Positions 34,602 through 43,494 of a stretch of DNA of 64,000 nt are shown piece after piece. The notes under the pieces were generated by a model, which was given only the letters and a program-made list of their open reading frames with translations, had not been told where the DNA came from and ran no database searches. The first letter of the stretch is position 1. Each line of letters begins with the position of its first letter. Both the position numbers and the translations under genes were made by a program. Origin of the DNA: Candidatus Galligastranaerophilus intestinavium. Lineage in GTDB: Bacteria > Cyanobacteriota > Vampirovibrionia > Gastranaerophilales > Gastranaerophilaceae. Location: assembly GCA_018716625.1 (NCBI GenBank), contig DVJQ01000049.1, forward strand, positions 1-64,000, in the 5' to 3' direction.

Positions 34602-35733
34602 AGATTACGAAAAAGCAATTTTGGATAAAAAAGAAAGTCTGAATTTTCGCTCACTTCAACCTGTTGATATAGCAGGCAAGTATGTTTTTAAAAGCGGAAA
34701 GAGGCTTTTAAACCTGTCATCAAATGATTATCTTGGCATAAGTACAAAAGACTCTATAAGGCAAGAGTTTCTTAATGGTTATAAAAAGCCTTTATCTGTT
34801 CCATCGGCAAGACTTTTGTGTGCAAATACTTCATCTTATGAAAAATTGGAGGAGCTTTTAAAAAATAAATTCAATAAAGAGGCCGCGCTTTTATTTAACA
34901 GCGGATATCACGCAAATGTCGGTATTTACAGTGCGCTTGCAAAAAAAGGTGACGTTGTATTTTGTGACAGATTGAATCATGCAAGTATAATTGACGGGAT
35001 ACACCTTGGCGGAGCTGATTTAATACCTTTTAAACACGCTAATTATGAAGATTTAGAGTCAAAACTTATCAGATATTCCAAAAAATACGCAAATGTAATT
35101 ATCTCAACAGAAGCGCTATTTTCTATGGACGGCGACTTTTGCGACATAAAAAAGCTTGTTGAATTAAAAGAAAAATACGGCGCAATTTTGATTGTTGACG
35201 AGGCACACTCTTTTGGGGTGTATGGCGGTGGGTTGGGCTTTTGCGCGCAAGAAGGTATGCTTGACAAGGTCGATTTAATTATGGCGACTTTTGGTAAGGC
35301 AGTAGGGTCTTATGGGGCGTTTTGCGTAGGATGTAAGGTTTTAATTGATTATTTGATAAACTTTTCACGCTCTTTTATTTTCTCGACTGTTTTTCCTCAA
35401 ATAAGCGCGGAGTTTGCATATTTTGTTTTGCAAAATTATATTTTTTCTTCCGATAAATTTCAAAACAAATTATTGAAATTGACGGATATTGTACATAAAA
35501 GGCTTTGCGGGCTTAATATTTTAGGATCAAGTTACATTGTTCCTGTTGTTCTCGGTGAAAATCAAAAGGCGCTTGAGCTTTCTAAAATGCTTATGGATAA
35601 GGGCTTTTATTGTTTGCCGATAAGATATCCAACTGTTGCAAAAAATTCCGCTCGCTTGAGAATCTCGCTTAGTGCAGCTATTGAGCAGGCTGACCTGGAG
35701 TCTCTTTTTGCGCTTCTTTTGAACACAAAATAA
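34585..35733 (+). CDS. bioF: 8-amino-7-oxononanoate synthase / alpha-oxoamine synthase
   Basis: A 382-residue PLP enzyme joining L-alanine and pimeloyl-ACP (or CoA) in biotin synthesis. Signatures are LNLSSNDYLGI, RLNHASIIDGIHLGGAD, DEAHSFGVYG and MATFGKAVGSYGAF, where Lys238 binds PLP. A related 2-amino-3-ketobutyrate ligase cannot be wholly excluded. A TTG two codons upstream is possible, but ATG 34585 is the natural start. No other biotin gene is in the window. Its last 56 bases overlap the convergent RND gene. Confidence 0.85.
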   Translation: MKNLFEDYEKAILDKKESLNFRSLQPVDIAGKYVFKSGKRLLNLSSNDYLGISTKDSIRQEFLNGYKKPLSVPSARLLCANTSSYEKLEELLKNKFNKEAALLFNSGYHANVGIYSALAKKGDVVFCDRLNHASIIDGIHLGGADLIPFKHANYEDLESKLIRYSKKYANVIISTEALFSMDGDFCDIKKLVELKEKYGAILIVDEAHSFGVYGGGLGFCAQEGMLDKVDLIMATFGKAVGSYGAFCVGCKVLIDYLINFSRSFIFSTVFPQISAEFAYFVLQNYIFSSDKFQNKLLKLTDIVHKRLCGLNILGSSYIVPVVLGENQKALELSKMLMDKGFYCLPIRYPTVAKNSARLRISLSAAIEQADLESLFALLLNTK

Positions 35734-38700
35734 AATATAAACATGGTGTAACAAGCAGTGTAATGCATACAGACGATGCCAGTCCGAAAATAATTGCAAC
35801 AGCAAGGGACGAGAACATTGGGTCGCGCCCTATCCAAAGCGGGAGCATACCCCCTATTGTTGTTATTGCCGTTAAAAATATTGGTGTTATGCGGCTTCTT
35901 GCAGACTTTTGTATAACAAGGCGAAGATTTGAGTTGTTTTTATTTTTTCTTTCTTTTTCAATTGTATCAAGCAGTACAACGGCGTTGTTTGTTGCAATTC
36001 CGACAAGGCACACATATGCCAAAAAAGTCATAAAGCCAAAATCGCTTTTTGTTATTAAAAGCCCTATGTTTGCGCCACTTAGCGCCATAAGGGCGCTTAT
36101 AAGTATAATTACCGGTATTTTATAAGAGTTAAAATATCCTATTAATAATAAAAGTATTATACTAAATGCTATAGGGATTTTCTGCGCAATTGATTTGTTG
36201 CCTTTTTTTGAACTTTCAACACTTCCCCCTTCTTCATAACCCATACCAAGCGGGAAGTCAATTGAGTTAAGGTAGGGTTTAATTTTTTGTATAACTTCTT
36301 GCGCGGTTGTTTCGGTTTTATCTATGTAGCCTTGTATTGTAACGGTTAAAAACCCGTTTCGTCTTATTATACAAGGGTATTCAAAAATAAGGGACAGATT
36401 TGCAAACTGCGAAAGCGGCAGTGTATTTTCCCACAACGGGGAGTATATACCCATGGAGTCAATTTTATTTATGTTGTCCCTTGAAAGAGAGTTAAGGCGG
36501 TAAATGACTGGGATTGATGTAGTGTCGCGCCAATAGCTGGATACTGTGTAGCCACTTAAACCCGCTTGCAGACTTTGTGCTATCATTTGATTTGTTATGC
36601 CGTATCTTGAGGCGCTTTGCTCGTCTATGTTGATTTTTATTTTTGGAGTTTTTGCGCCCCAGTCGTCTTTTACAAGTATTACACCTTTTATTTCTCTTAA
36701 TTTTTTTTGAATGTCGCGTACTATTTCAAACAGTTTATTTTCATCGCCTCCGAAAATTCTTATCTCGACAGGCGCGTCATACGGCGGCCCAAGCGGGACT
36801 TTTCTTACAATTGTATTTGAATCGGCAAAAGTTTGTGAGCAGTAATTTTGCACATCTTCAACCAATTTGTCTACGGTTTTGTAGCTTTTTGTATTTGCAA
36901 GTATCATTGCGTAATTACTTTTAACAGGTTCGGGGCTTGCAGATAAAACGTAGCGCGGTGCCGATGTTCCAATATAGCTTGAATAGTTTTTTACCTCTTT
37001 TAGACTTTTTAAATATTCCCCTGCTTGTTGCGCCACTTTTTTTGTAACTTCTATGTTTGTTCCCTCCGGCATGTTAAATTCTATTTCAAACATTGCCCTG
37101 TCTGAATCAGGGAAAAATATCTTAGGAACATAAGAGAATAAAACAAATGATAAAATAACAAAAATGCTTGCTGCAAATACTGTCCTTTTTGGGTTTTTAA
37201 GGGCTTTTTTTATAAATCTTGCCGTATATTTTGAAATATTAATTTCTCTAAACGATGTTTTCAGACCGTTTTTAAAAAATAACTCTATTAAATAGGGTAA
37301 AAAAGTAATTGATAAAAACCATGAGATTAAAAGTGCACAGGCAACGACCTTAAAAAGGCTAGAGGTATACTCGCTTACGGTTGAATTTGCAAGATATATG
37401 GGTAAAAATGCGCAAGACGTTGTAAGAGTTGAGATTAAAAGCGGTGTTTGAAATTTTTCGCACACCTGTATTGCTATGTTTTCAATATTTTTAATGTCGG
37501 ATTTAATTTTTTTTAAAATTCCCTCAGATATTACAATTGAGTTATCAACAAGAATTCCAAGTGCTATTATAAGCGCACTCAGGGAAATTTTATCAAGCCA
37601 GATTTTTAAATTTCCCATTACAAAAAACGTCCCAAGAATTGTAACTGGGATTATAAGTCCCACGATAAGACCTGTTTTTATTCCTAAAATCAACAAGATT
37701 AGAGTAATAACTATAATTACGCTCTGAAAAAGGCTTGAGGTGAATTTATCCGTCAAATATTTGACATAGTCAGGTTGAAATGCCGCATATTCAATGTTTA
37801 TACCAACAGGCATGTAGCTTTTTAATTCGTTAATTTTCTTTTTAACAGTGTTTCCGAATTTTAATATATTTCCGCCATCTTTCATGGAAAGGGCTATAAT
37901 AAGAGCTTTTTCGCCGTTAAATTGAGTTATTGTTAAAGGAGGATTTTCGTAAGTTTTTTCTATTGTTAAAATATCGCCTAATTTAAGTGCGTCCTCCTTT
38001 TTGCCGTAGGTTATAATTGTATTTTTGATATTTTCAACATCTGTATAATTGTCGTCACTTTGCACTAAAATGTATCTGTCCCCGACCAGAATTTTGCCGC
38101 TTTGCGCTATTATATTTGTGCCTGAGAGTATGTTTTGCAATTCTGTGGGACTCAGATTGTACCTTGCAAGTTTTGAATTGTCATAGTATAGATAAACAGC
38201 CTCTTGTGCTGCTCCCAATATTTCCACTTTTGATGTGTCATCCAGCTTTAGCAACTCTTCTTTTACTTTGTCTGCGTAGTCTTTTATCTCTATATAATCA
38301 AAGTCTTTGCCGACAATAGCCAGAATTATACCGAAAACATCTCCGAATTCGTCGTTAACCTGTACGGTTACACCTTTTGGAAGTTGCGATTGTATGTTTG
38401 AAATTTTCCTTCTTAATTTATCCCAGATTGGTTGAAGCTCTTTGTATGTTTCATATACATCAATATAAACAACGCTTTTGCCTTCATAAGAGTTACTTTT
38501 TATGTCCTCAACTTCGCTCATTTGTTCGGCTACCGATTTTATTTTATCGGTTACATATTTATCAACCTGTCTTGAATCTGCCCCGCTGTAGGTGCTTGTA
38601 ATAACTGCAGTCCTTATTTTAAATCCGGGGTCTTCGTTTCTCGGGGTTGTAATGTAATAAGACATTCCGCCCAAAATAAGTATTGTTATCAGAGTTACAA

Positions 38701-38740
38701 GAAGGAATTTATTTTTTAAAAAAAACCTTGTCAAATGCAT
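35678..38740 (-). CDS. RND-family efflux transporter, inner-membrane subunit
   Basis: A 1020-residue AcrB-type pump. The N-terminal span (FFLKNKFLLVTLITILILGG) is followed by a large periplasmic loop, a central set of spans with ALGILVDNSIVISEG, a second periplasmic loop, and C-terminal spans with LAYVCLVGIATNNAVVLLD. It should export drugs or other toxic amphiphiles by proton antiport. It starts at the stop of the adaptor gene (TAATG overlap). No TolC-type outer-membrane partner is encoded nearby. The C-terminus overlaps bioF on the other strand. Confidence 0.93.
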   Translation of the reverse strand: MHLTRFFLKNKFLLVTLITILILGGMSYYITTPRNEDPGFKIRTAVITSTYSGADSRQVDKYVTDKIKSVAEQMSEVEDIKSNSYEGKSVVYIDVYETYKELQPIWDKLRRKISNIQSQLPKGVTVQVNDEFGDVFGIILAIVGKDFDYIEIKDYADKVKEELLKLDDTSKVEILGAAQEAVYLYYDNSKLARYNLSPTELQNILSGTNIIAQSGKILVGDRYILVQSDDNYTDVENIKNTIITYGKKEDALKLGDILTIEKTYENPPLTITQFNGEKALIIALSMKDGGNILKFGNTVKKKINELKSYMPVGINIEYAAFQPDYVKYLTDKFTSSLFQSVIIVITLILLILGIKTGLIVGLIIPVTILGTFFVMGNLKIWLDKISLSALIIALGILVDNSIVISEGILKKIKSDIKNIENIAIQVCEKFQTPLLISTLTTSCAFLPIYLANSTVSEYTSSLFKVVACALLISWFLSITFLPYLIELFFKNGLKTSFREINISKYTARFIKKALKNPKRTVFAASIFVILSFVLFSYVPKIFFPDSDRAMFEIEFNMPEGTNIEVTKKVAQQAGEYLKSLKEVKNYSSYIGTSAPRYVLSASPEPVKSNYAMILANTKSYKTVDKLVEDVQNYCSQTFADSNTIVRKVPLGPPYDAPVEIRIFGGDENKLFEIVRDIQKKLREIKGVILVKDDWGAKTPKIKINIDEQSASRYGITNQMIAQSLQAGLSGYTVSSYWRDTTSIPVIYRLNSLSRDNINKIDSMGIYSPLWENTLPLSQFANLSLIFEYPCIIRRNGFLTVTIQGYIDKTETTAQEVIQKIKPYLNSIDFPLGMGYEEGGSVESSKKGNKSIAQKIPIAFSIILLLLIGYFNSYKIPVIILISALMALSGANIGLLITKSDFGFMTFLAYVCLVGIATNNAVVLLDTIEKERKNKNNSNLRLVIQKSARSRITPIFLTAITTIGGMLPLWIGRDPMFSSLAVAIIFGLASSVCITLLVTPCLYFILCSKEAQKETPGQPAQ

Positions 38741-39810
38741 TAGTATTTTACTCTTTGCCCTTCCTGTACTTCGCTTACTCCTCTTGTCACAACATAATCG
38801 CCGTCATTTAAGCCGTTTTTTATAACAATTCTGTCCCCGTTTAATTCTCCCGTTTCAACAAAATTCTTTTTTATTGTGCCAAGATTGTTGTTTTTCTCTG
38901 TTATTGTAAAAACGATATTTTTATCACCTTCTTTTATCAGGGAGTTTACAGGGATTAATATTTGATTTTTTTCGCTTCCGCTTATTTCAAAATTTGCGCT
39001 TGCGCTCATACCGTCTTTTAAATTTGGTGTTTGGTTAAAGATTTTTAGTTTTACCCTATAGGAGAGTTGCTCAAGACTTGTCTGACTTATTTCTTTTACT
39101 TGTGCGTCAAAGACTTTGTTTTTAATTGCGTCAACTTTTACCTTTGCTTTTTGTCCGTGACTTATTTTATTTATATAGTTTTGTGATACAAATACATAGG
39201 CTTCTACATCTTTGCTGCCTTGGAACTGCACAACGGTCGAGCCGGGGTTTAGATATTGTTGTTCGGATGCGACTTTAGAGAGAATTATACCGTTAGTCGG
39301 GGCATAAATTCTCTCGTATCCTGAGCGATGAATCATATAATTAAGCTTTTCGCGTGCAATTTGTATTTGATAGTTGGCGGACTCCATTTTTGTTCTGGCG
39401 TTATCAGTGTCGTTGTCAGATATTCCGCCTGCCGCGTGCAATTTTTTTATTCTGTCATAGTAGCTCTTTGCGTTTTGATATTGGATAATCGCGTCTGAGA
39501 GTGCGTATTGTGCCTCTTGTACCTGTATATGGTAAAGCGGTGCGTCAAGCTCTGCTATAATCTGACCCTTTGTTACGGTTTGACCTTCGTTTACATATAC
39601 TTTTTTAAGAGTACCCTCTATTTGAAAGCTCAAATCAGTAAGCGAGCTTGATTTTAAATATCCGAAAAATATTTTATCTGCAATATTTGAACCGCTGTGC
39701 ACAATGGTATATTGCACAGGTCTTATTATTTCTTGCGTTTTATTTATGGTGCATCCTGTTGCAAGTAAAATAAAAATACTTATTATTGTGAGTGTAAATA
39801 ACCTTTTCAT
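38740..39810 (-). CDS. RND efflux periplasmic adaptor lipoprotein
   Basis: A 356-residue membrane fusion protein. The N-terminal signal ends in a lipobox (LLATGCTIN), so it is predicted to be a lipoprotein. The half-motif pair of the lipoyl domain is visible (LKKVYVNEGQTVTKGQIIAE and ERIYAPTNGIILSK), with a helical hairpin between, then beta-barrel segments. It links the inner-membrane pump to an outer-membrane channel. TATTAT ends seven bases before the ATG and there is no Shine-Dalgarno; a GTG one codon upstream is also possible. Confidence 0.92.
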   Translation of the reverse strand: MKRLFTLTIISIFILLATGCTINKTQEIIRPVQYTIVHSGSNIADKIFFGYLKSSSLTDLSFQIEGTLKKVYVNEGQTVTKGQIIAELDAPLYHIQVQEAQYALSDAIIQYQNAKSYYDRIKKLHAAGGISDNDTDNARTKMESANYQIQIAREKLNYMIHRSGYERIYAPTNGIILSKVASEQQYLNPGSTVVQFQGSKDVEAYVFVSQNYINKISHGQKAKVKVDAIKNKVFDAQVKEISQTSLEQLSYRVKLKIFNQTPNLKDGMSASANFEISGSEKNQILIPVNSLIKEGDKNIVFTITEKNNNLGTIKKNFVETGELNGDRIVIKNGLNDGDYVVTRGVSEVQEGQRVKY

Positions 39811-39867
39811 CACAAAAATAATATTATGGTTTTGCTTTTTATTTTATTGCCTGATAAGCTAGATTAT

Positions 39868-40764
39868 TTATGCCCGAGGGTGGGTTGAATCGTATACCGA
39901 TTTTAAACGTGCGCTTGATACATGGGTGTATATTTGAGTGTTTGAGATACTGGCATGACCCAAAAGCTCCTGTACAATTCTTAAATCCGCACCGTTTTCC
40001 AATAATCTTGTTGCAAAGCTGTGTCTGAATATGTGCGGAGTTATTTTTTTAGGAAGTTCTATTTTCTCTACTACTTCTTTTAAAGCTTTTCTTATACTTT
40101 GGTTTTGGAGTCTAAAACCGTTGTAGTTTATAAAAAGAGGGGAATCGGGCGCTTTTTTTGTTTTACAAATTAAATCGGATACATTATCCATGTAATTTTT
40201 AAGATTTTCTTTTGTTTTGTCAGGAATTAGCACTATCCGCTCTTTTGCACCTTTACCCAAGACTTTTATTTCGTTTTGTTCCAGATTAAGATTTTCATAG
40301 TTCAAATTTGAAAGCTCGCTTATTCTCATTCCTGATACCCAGAGCAGTTCAAAAATTACCCTGTTTCTAAAACCTGCCGGTGTTTCAATTTTTACATTTC
40401 TTAAAATATTTTCGACTTCTTCCTCACTCATAAAATCAGGCAGAGATTTAGGTCTTTTGGGTGCAACAAGAGCGTCTGCGGGATTTGTTTCTATGATTTC
40501 TTCTTGAAATAAAAATTTGTAAAAAGCTCGTATTGAGGCAATTTTCCTTGCTATTGTGGTCTTTGTATAATTTATTTTTTGTATAAAATAAAGGTATTCG
40601 CTAAATTTTTTAGAATTAATTTCATCAACATTTAAGTTGTCTGCCCAAATAAGAAATGTGTAAACATCGGCGCAGTAGGCTCTTATTGTATGAATAGAGA
40701 AATTTTTCTCACTTTTTAAGTAGATTTTAAATTCCTCTAAATATTTTATTGAATTATTGTTCAC
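39868..40764 (-). CDS. xerD: tyrosine recombinase XerC/XerD type
   Basis: A 298-residue site-specific recombinase. The N-terminal core-binding domain (FKIYLKSEKNFSIHTIRAYC) and catalytic domain are complete, with Arg147 (SGMRISEL), Lys171, His244 and Arg247 (HIFRHSFATRLLENG), His270 (LLGHASIS) and Tyr279 (TQIYTHVS). The size and plain neighbourhood fit the housekeeping enzyme that resolves chromosome dimers at dif rather than a mobile-element integrase; C or D cannot be told. Start is a GTG with an AGGA ten bases upstream. Confidence 0.9.
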   Translation of the reverse strand: MNNNSIKYLEEFKIYLKSEKNFSIHTIRAYCADVYTFLIWADNLNVDEINSKKFSEYLYFIQKINYTKTTIARKIASIRAFYKFLFQEEIIETNPADALVAPKRPKSLPDFMSEEEVENILRNVKIETPAGFRNRVIFELLWVSGMRISELSNLNYENLNLEQNEIKVLGKGAKERIVLIPDKTKENLKNYMDNVSDLICKTKKAPDSPLFINYNGFRLQNQSIRKALKEVVEKIELPKKITPHIFRHSFATRLLENGADLRIVQELLGHASISNTQIYTHVSSARLKSVYDSTHPRA

Positions 40765-40929
40765 TCCTTTAATATCCTAAAACTGCTCTTTTATTAATTA
40801 TACAACCTTTTTAAAAAAATAATATAAATCCTGTATTTAAAATTTTTGAAAATAATATTATCCTTAGTATATATTTATCCCCATTTTTGTTATATCATTT
40901 AGATATTAAACCAAAAAGGCGCTTTAAAA

Positions 40930-41568
40930 TTGCAAAATAATTTTGATAGTTTAGATAATCTGGATATACAAGTGCGCAAGTCCTCTGTAGTTCAAGAAAG
41001 AGCAGGGCTTGTTGCGGTTTATATGTATAAACAATTTCTTGATTTTCAACAGTCAAGTCAGTTGACGCAAGAAACGTTTATAAAAATGATTGATACCATG
41101 CAGTCTGTGGTTGAATATTTAAAGCAGTCTTTTAAAATCAGAAATATTCCCACACAGAATGTTTATTATGAAGTGGATAATTCCCAAACTCTTGCATATG
41201 TTAATATTCTCTGGCATAAGATAACTTTTACGTCAAGGTTTAATATATCACCAAAGGCTCTGCCTCAAGATGGTCGCGCGCCGTTGTTTTGCGGACGTAT
41301 ATTTGCACTTAACGGGAATTACAACGCGATAATGAAGGGCGCAGACGACTATGAGTCCCAAATGAAAGCCCTTTTGGACAATGAAATCGCTTCATTGTAT
41401 GTACCTGCCGAGAAAACGCAAAATTCTATCATGACAATAAGGCACAAGGATAATCAGGAATTTTTAATAAGTCCTATTGATGCTCCAAGAGAGTTTTTGT
41501 TGAAAGTTATAGAACTTGTGTGTGCAGGCGGTCAGTTCCACGAACAGGGTGCAAAAAAACTTTTTTAA
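40930..41568 (+). CDS. conserved-looking protein of unknown function
   Basis: A 212-residue soluble protein with no signal peptide or membrane span. It starts at TTG 40930 (LQNNFDSLDNLDIQVRKSSV), with AAGG about ten bases upstream. The first 75 residues are helical and the rest is mixed, with TRHDQE-like charged turns and a compact segment APLFCGRIFALNGNYNAIM. No domain is recognised. It has its own terminator. Codon use and composition match its neighbours, so it is probably real. Confidence 0.72.
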   Translation: MQNNFDSLDNLDIQVRKSSVVQERAGLVAVYMYKQFLDFQQSSQLTQETFIKMIDTMQSVVEYLKQSFKIRNIPTQNVYYEVDNSQTLAYVNILWHKITFTSRFNISPKALPQDGRAPLFCGRIFALNGNYNAIMKGADDYESQMKALLDNEIASLYVPAEKTQNSIMTIRHKDNQEFLISPIDAPREFLLKVIELVCAGGQFHEQGAKKLF

Positions 41569-41571
41569 ATA

Positions 41572-41600
41572 AAAAAAGCCCTCTTTTGAGGGCTTTTTGC
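41572..41600. terminator. bidirectional intrinsic terminator
   Basis: AAAAAGCCCTC pairs with GAGGGCTTTTT (41588-41598) over TTTT. It serves the 40930 gene and, on the other strand, the small ORF ending at 41600. Confidence 0.85.
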
Positions 41601-41776
41601 TAGTTTTGTGCGGAGGATAAAAGTAAAATCTTTTTCATAAAGTTTTGAAATAATGTCATCTTGGGATTTTCAACACTTTTTACAAGTTCCCTCAGCTCTC
41701 CTTCAAGCTCGGCGCTCCTTGGGTTAAATTCACACATATCAGGATTGTATTCGCCGTAGTTTAAGTAATCGTTCAT
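41600..41776 (-). CDS. 58-residue small protein, unknown function
   Basis: An ORF in an otherwise empty 317-bp gap. It runs from an ATG at 41776 to TAG at 41602-41600, just before a bidirectional terminator. The protein starts MNDYLNYGEYNPDMCEFNPR and ends with an amphipathic basic helix (MTLFQNFMKKILLLSSAQN). AAGG lies ten bases before the ATG. Its length, codon use and the terminator placed at its stop support a real gene. No family is recognised; the rest of the gap (41777-41885) holds only the tsaE promoter. Confidence 0.6.
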   Translation of the reverse strand: MNDYLNYGEYNPDMCEFNPRSAELEGELRELVKSVENPKMTLFQNFMKKILLLSSAQN

Positions 41777-41871
41777 AAATGCTTCGCCTTTCTGCCGTAG
41801 ATGTCAACTAATATCCTTGTAATATTATTTTCGACATGCTATATAGAAAACTTTAGCGTTTGTATATTTAT

Positions 41872-41879
41872 GTTAAAAT
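41872..41879 (+). promoter_or_regulatory. extended -10 for leaderless tsaE
   Basis: TGT followed by TAAAAT (41874-41879) ends six bases before the ATG at 41886; the gap is all T and no Shine-Dalgarno is possible. Confidence 0.45.
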
Positions 41880-41885
41880 TTTTTT

Positions 41886-42386
41886 ATGAAGATTGAATGC
41901 AAAAATTTAAAAGATACTCAAAAATTGGCTTATGCTTTTGCAAAAAATTTGCCTAAGTGCGGATGTTTTGTTTCTCTATACGGCGATATAGGTGCGGGCA
42001 AGACGGCTTTTGTCAGATATGTGCTAAAAGAGTTGGGTGTAAAGGAAAAAATAACCAGCCCGAGTTTTGTTATTTTGAATGAATATTTGGGTTATTTAAT
42101 GCCTATTTATCATTTTGATTTGTATCGTCTTGAAAAAGAGGGCTTAAAAACTATAATGGAAGAACTTACGGATTATTCACACAGAAATGTTTTAACTTTT
42201 GTAGAATGGGCAAATTTTGGCGAAGAAGCACTTAGTTATGACAGATTAAATATTAAAATTTCTTATCCTGATAATTTGGATTATTGTGATGAGGGCGAGT
42301 TGAGATATTTTGAATTTAGTGCCCAGGGCATGGATAATTCTGTATTTTTAGATAATATTATAAAAGATTACGAGGCAGCAAAATGA
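41886..42386 (+). CDS. tsaE: tRNA t6A biosynthesis ATPase TsaE
   Basis: A 166-residue P-loop protein with Walker A in SLYGDIGAGKTAFVRYVL, then SPSFVILNEY and FDLYRLEKEG, and TFVEWANFGEEAL near the C-terminus. With TsaB, TsaC and TsaD it makes threonylcarbamoyladenosine at position 37 of ANN-decoding tRNAs. The start appears leaderless. It overlaps tsaB as ATGA. Confidence 0.95.
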   Translation: MKIECKNLKDTQKLAYAFAKNLPKCGCFVSLYGDIGAGKTAFVRYVLKELGVKEKITSPSFVILNEYLGYLMPIYHFDLYRLEKEGLKTIMEELTDYSHRNVLTFVEWANFGEEALSYDRLNIKISYPDNLDYCDEGELRYFEFSAQGMDNSVFLDNIIKDYEAAK

Positions 42387-43036
42387 AGATGTTATGTTTT
42401 GATACATCTCTTGATAAAACATATATTTCCCTTGGTTTTAAGGGGTATTTTGAACAGTTTGAGATAAAAACAGACGATAAAAATTATCACAGTGCTTATC
42501 TTTTGCCGAAAATTAAAGAAATTTTGCAAAATGCAAAAATTAGCCCGCAGGATTTGGATGTAATAGTCACAAATTGCGGCCCCGGAAGTTTTACGGGCAT
42601 TAGAGCAGCGCTCAGTGTTGCAAAAGTTATGGCGCTTGAGCTTAATTTGCCCGTTGTAAGATTAAACTCATGCGAAATACTAAAGTGTGCCGCTGTTGAC
42701 TGTGGTATTGAAAATCCTTGCGTAGTGCTGGATGCAAGACGCGGAATGTATTATTTTTACAATGGGGAAAAAATAGAACTCGTTTTAAAAAATAACATAG
42801 GAAATTTGATAAAGTCTAAAAATGTTGTATGCGATAAAAATGTTTATAAAGACCTTTCTTGCAATAGTGAGGCAAGGTTTATAAATTATGAAGATGAAAA
42901 TTACCCCTTGGCAAGGGTTATGTATAATCTTGGTCTTGGTAAGATTAAAAGCTCACAAGATGTTGCGAATGATTTTTCGCATACAAAACTAAAGGCTAAC
43001 TACATTCAGACTCCGCCTGTATTTACAAAAGATTAA
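42383..43036 (+). CDS. tsaB: tRNA t6A biosynthesis protein TsaB
   Basis: A 217-residue actin-like (ASKHA) protein. Signatures are MLCFDTSLDKTYISLGFKG, VTNCGPGSFTGIRAALSVAK and VVLDARRGMYYF. It lacks the full metal site of TsaD, as usual for TsaB, and acts as its scaffold. It is translationally coupled to tsaE. Its stop overlaps the stop of the convergent SprA-related gene by 4 bp. Confidence 0.93.
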   Translation: MKMLCFDTSLDKTYISLGFKGYFEQFEIKTDDKNYHSAYLLPKIKEILQNAKISPQDLDVIVTNCGPGSFTGIRAALSVAKVMALELNLPVVRLNSCEILKCAAVDCGIENPCVVLDARRGMYYFYNGEKIELVLKNNIGNLIKSKNVVCDKNVYKDLSCNSEARFINYEDENYPLARVMYNLGLGKIKSSQDVANDFSHTKLKANYIQTPPVFTKD

Positions 43037-43431
43037 CCGATAAGATCAAGCGTTTCGCCGCTTTTTGATTGATCTTTTTTGTATGACTCCGCTTCACTCA
43101 AAAGAGTTTCTGCTTGTCTTGCGACGTTTAAATCGGCGTCGGATAAGTCTGTTACAGGTGCCAGAGCTGCTCTTTTGATTTGTTTTGCTTGAGAAATTGT
43201 TTCGTCAGGGTTTTCCCTGTTAAGCGCAGGTATTCTTATGTTAACATGTCCGCCAATGGGGATACCTTGGGGTGAGTATTCAATAACAATCGGCCCGCCA
43301 AGTGAGCCTGCAGCATTTTTGTGCGCCGCTTCGTGAGCGTAAATTCTGCTGTAGTTTTCTTTTTTTAAATTCTCAATCTTCTTTTCCTGACTTCTCTGAC
43401 CCAAGAATGCGTAATTTTTAACATCTATCAT
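43033..43431 (-). CDS. SprA-related putative metallopeptidase domain protein
   Basis: A 132-residue protein. YSRIYAHEAAHKNAAGSLGG contains H-E-x-x-H, and IPIGGHVNIRIPALNRENPD with QIKRAALAPVTDLSDADLNV follow the SprA-related pattern. The HEAAH zinc-site motif suggests metal-dependent peptidase activity, but the domain has not to my knowledge been tied to a substrate. It is shorter than many members, which carry a long variable N-terminus. TATAAT lies about 30 bases before the ATG and only a weak ribosome site is seen. It follows the secreted-protein gene at 43495 by 63 bp. Confidence 0.75.
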   Translation of the reverse strand: MIDVKNYAFLGQRSQEKKIENLKKENYSRIYAHEAAHKNAAGSLGGPIVIEYSPQGIPIGGHVNIRIPALNRENPDETISQAKQIKRAALAPVTDLSDADLNVARQAETLLSEAESYKKDQSKSGETLDLIG

Positions 43432-43494
43432 ATCTTACCGCTTGCCCTTCCAACTACTATAATTATAGCACATTTTTTGGTTTTTCAACAGGGG

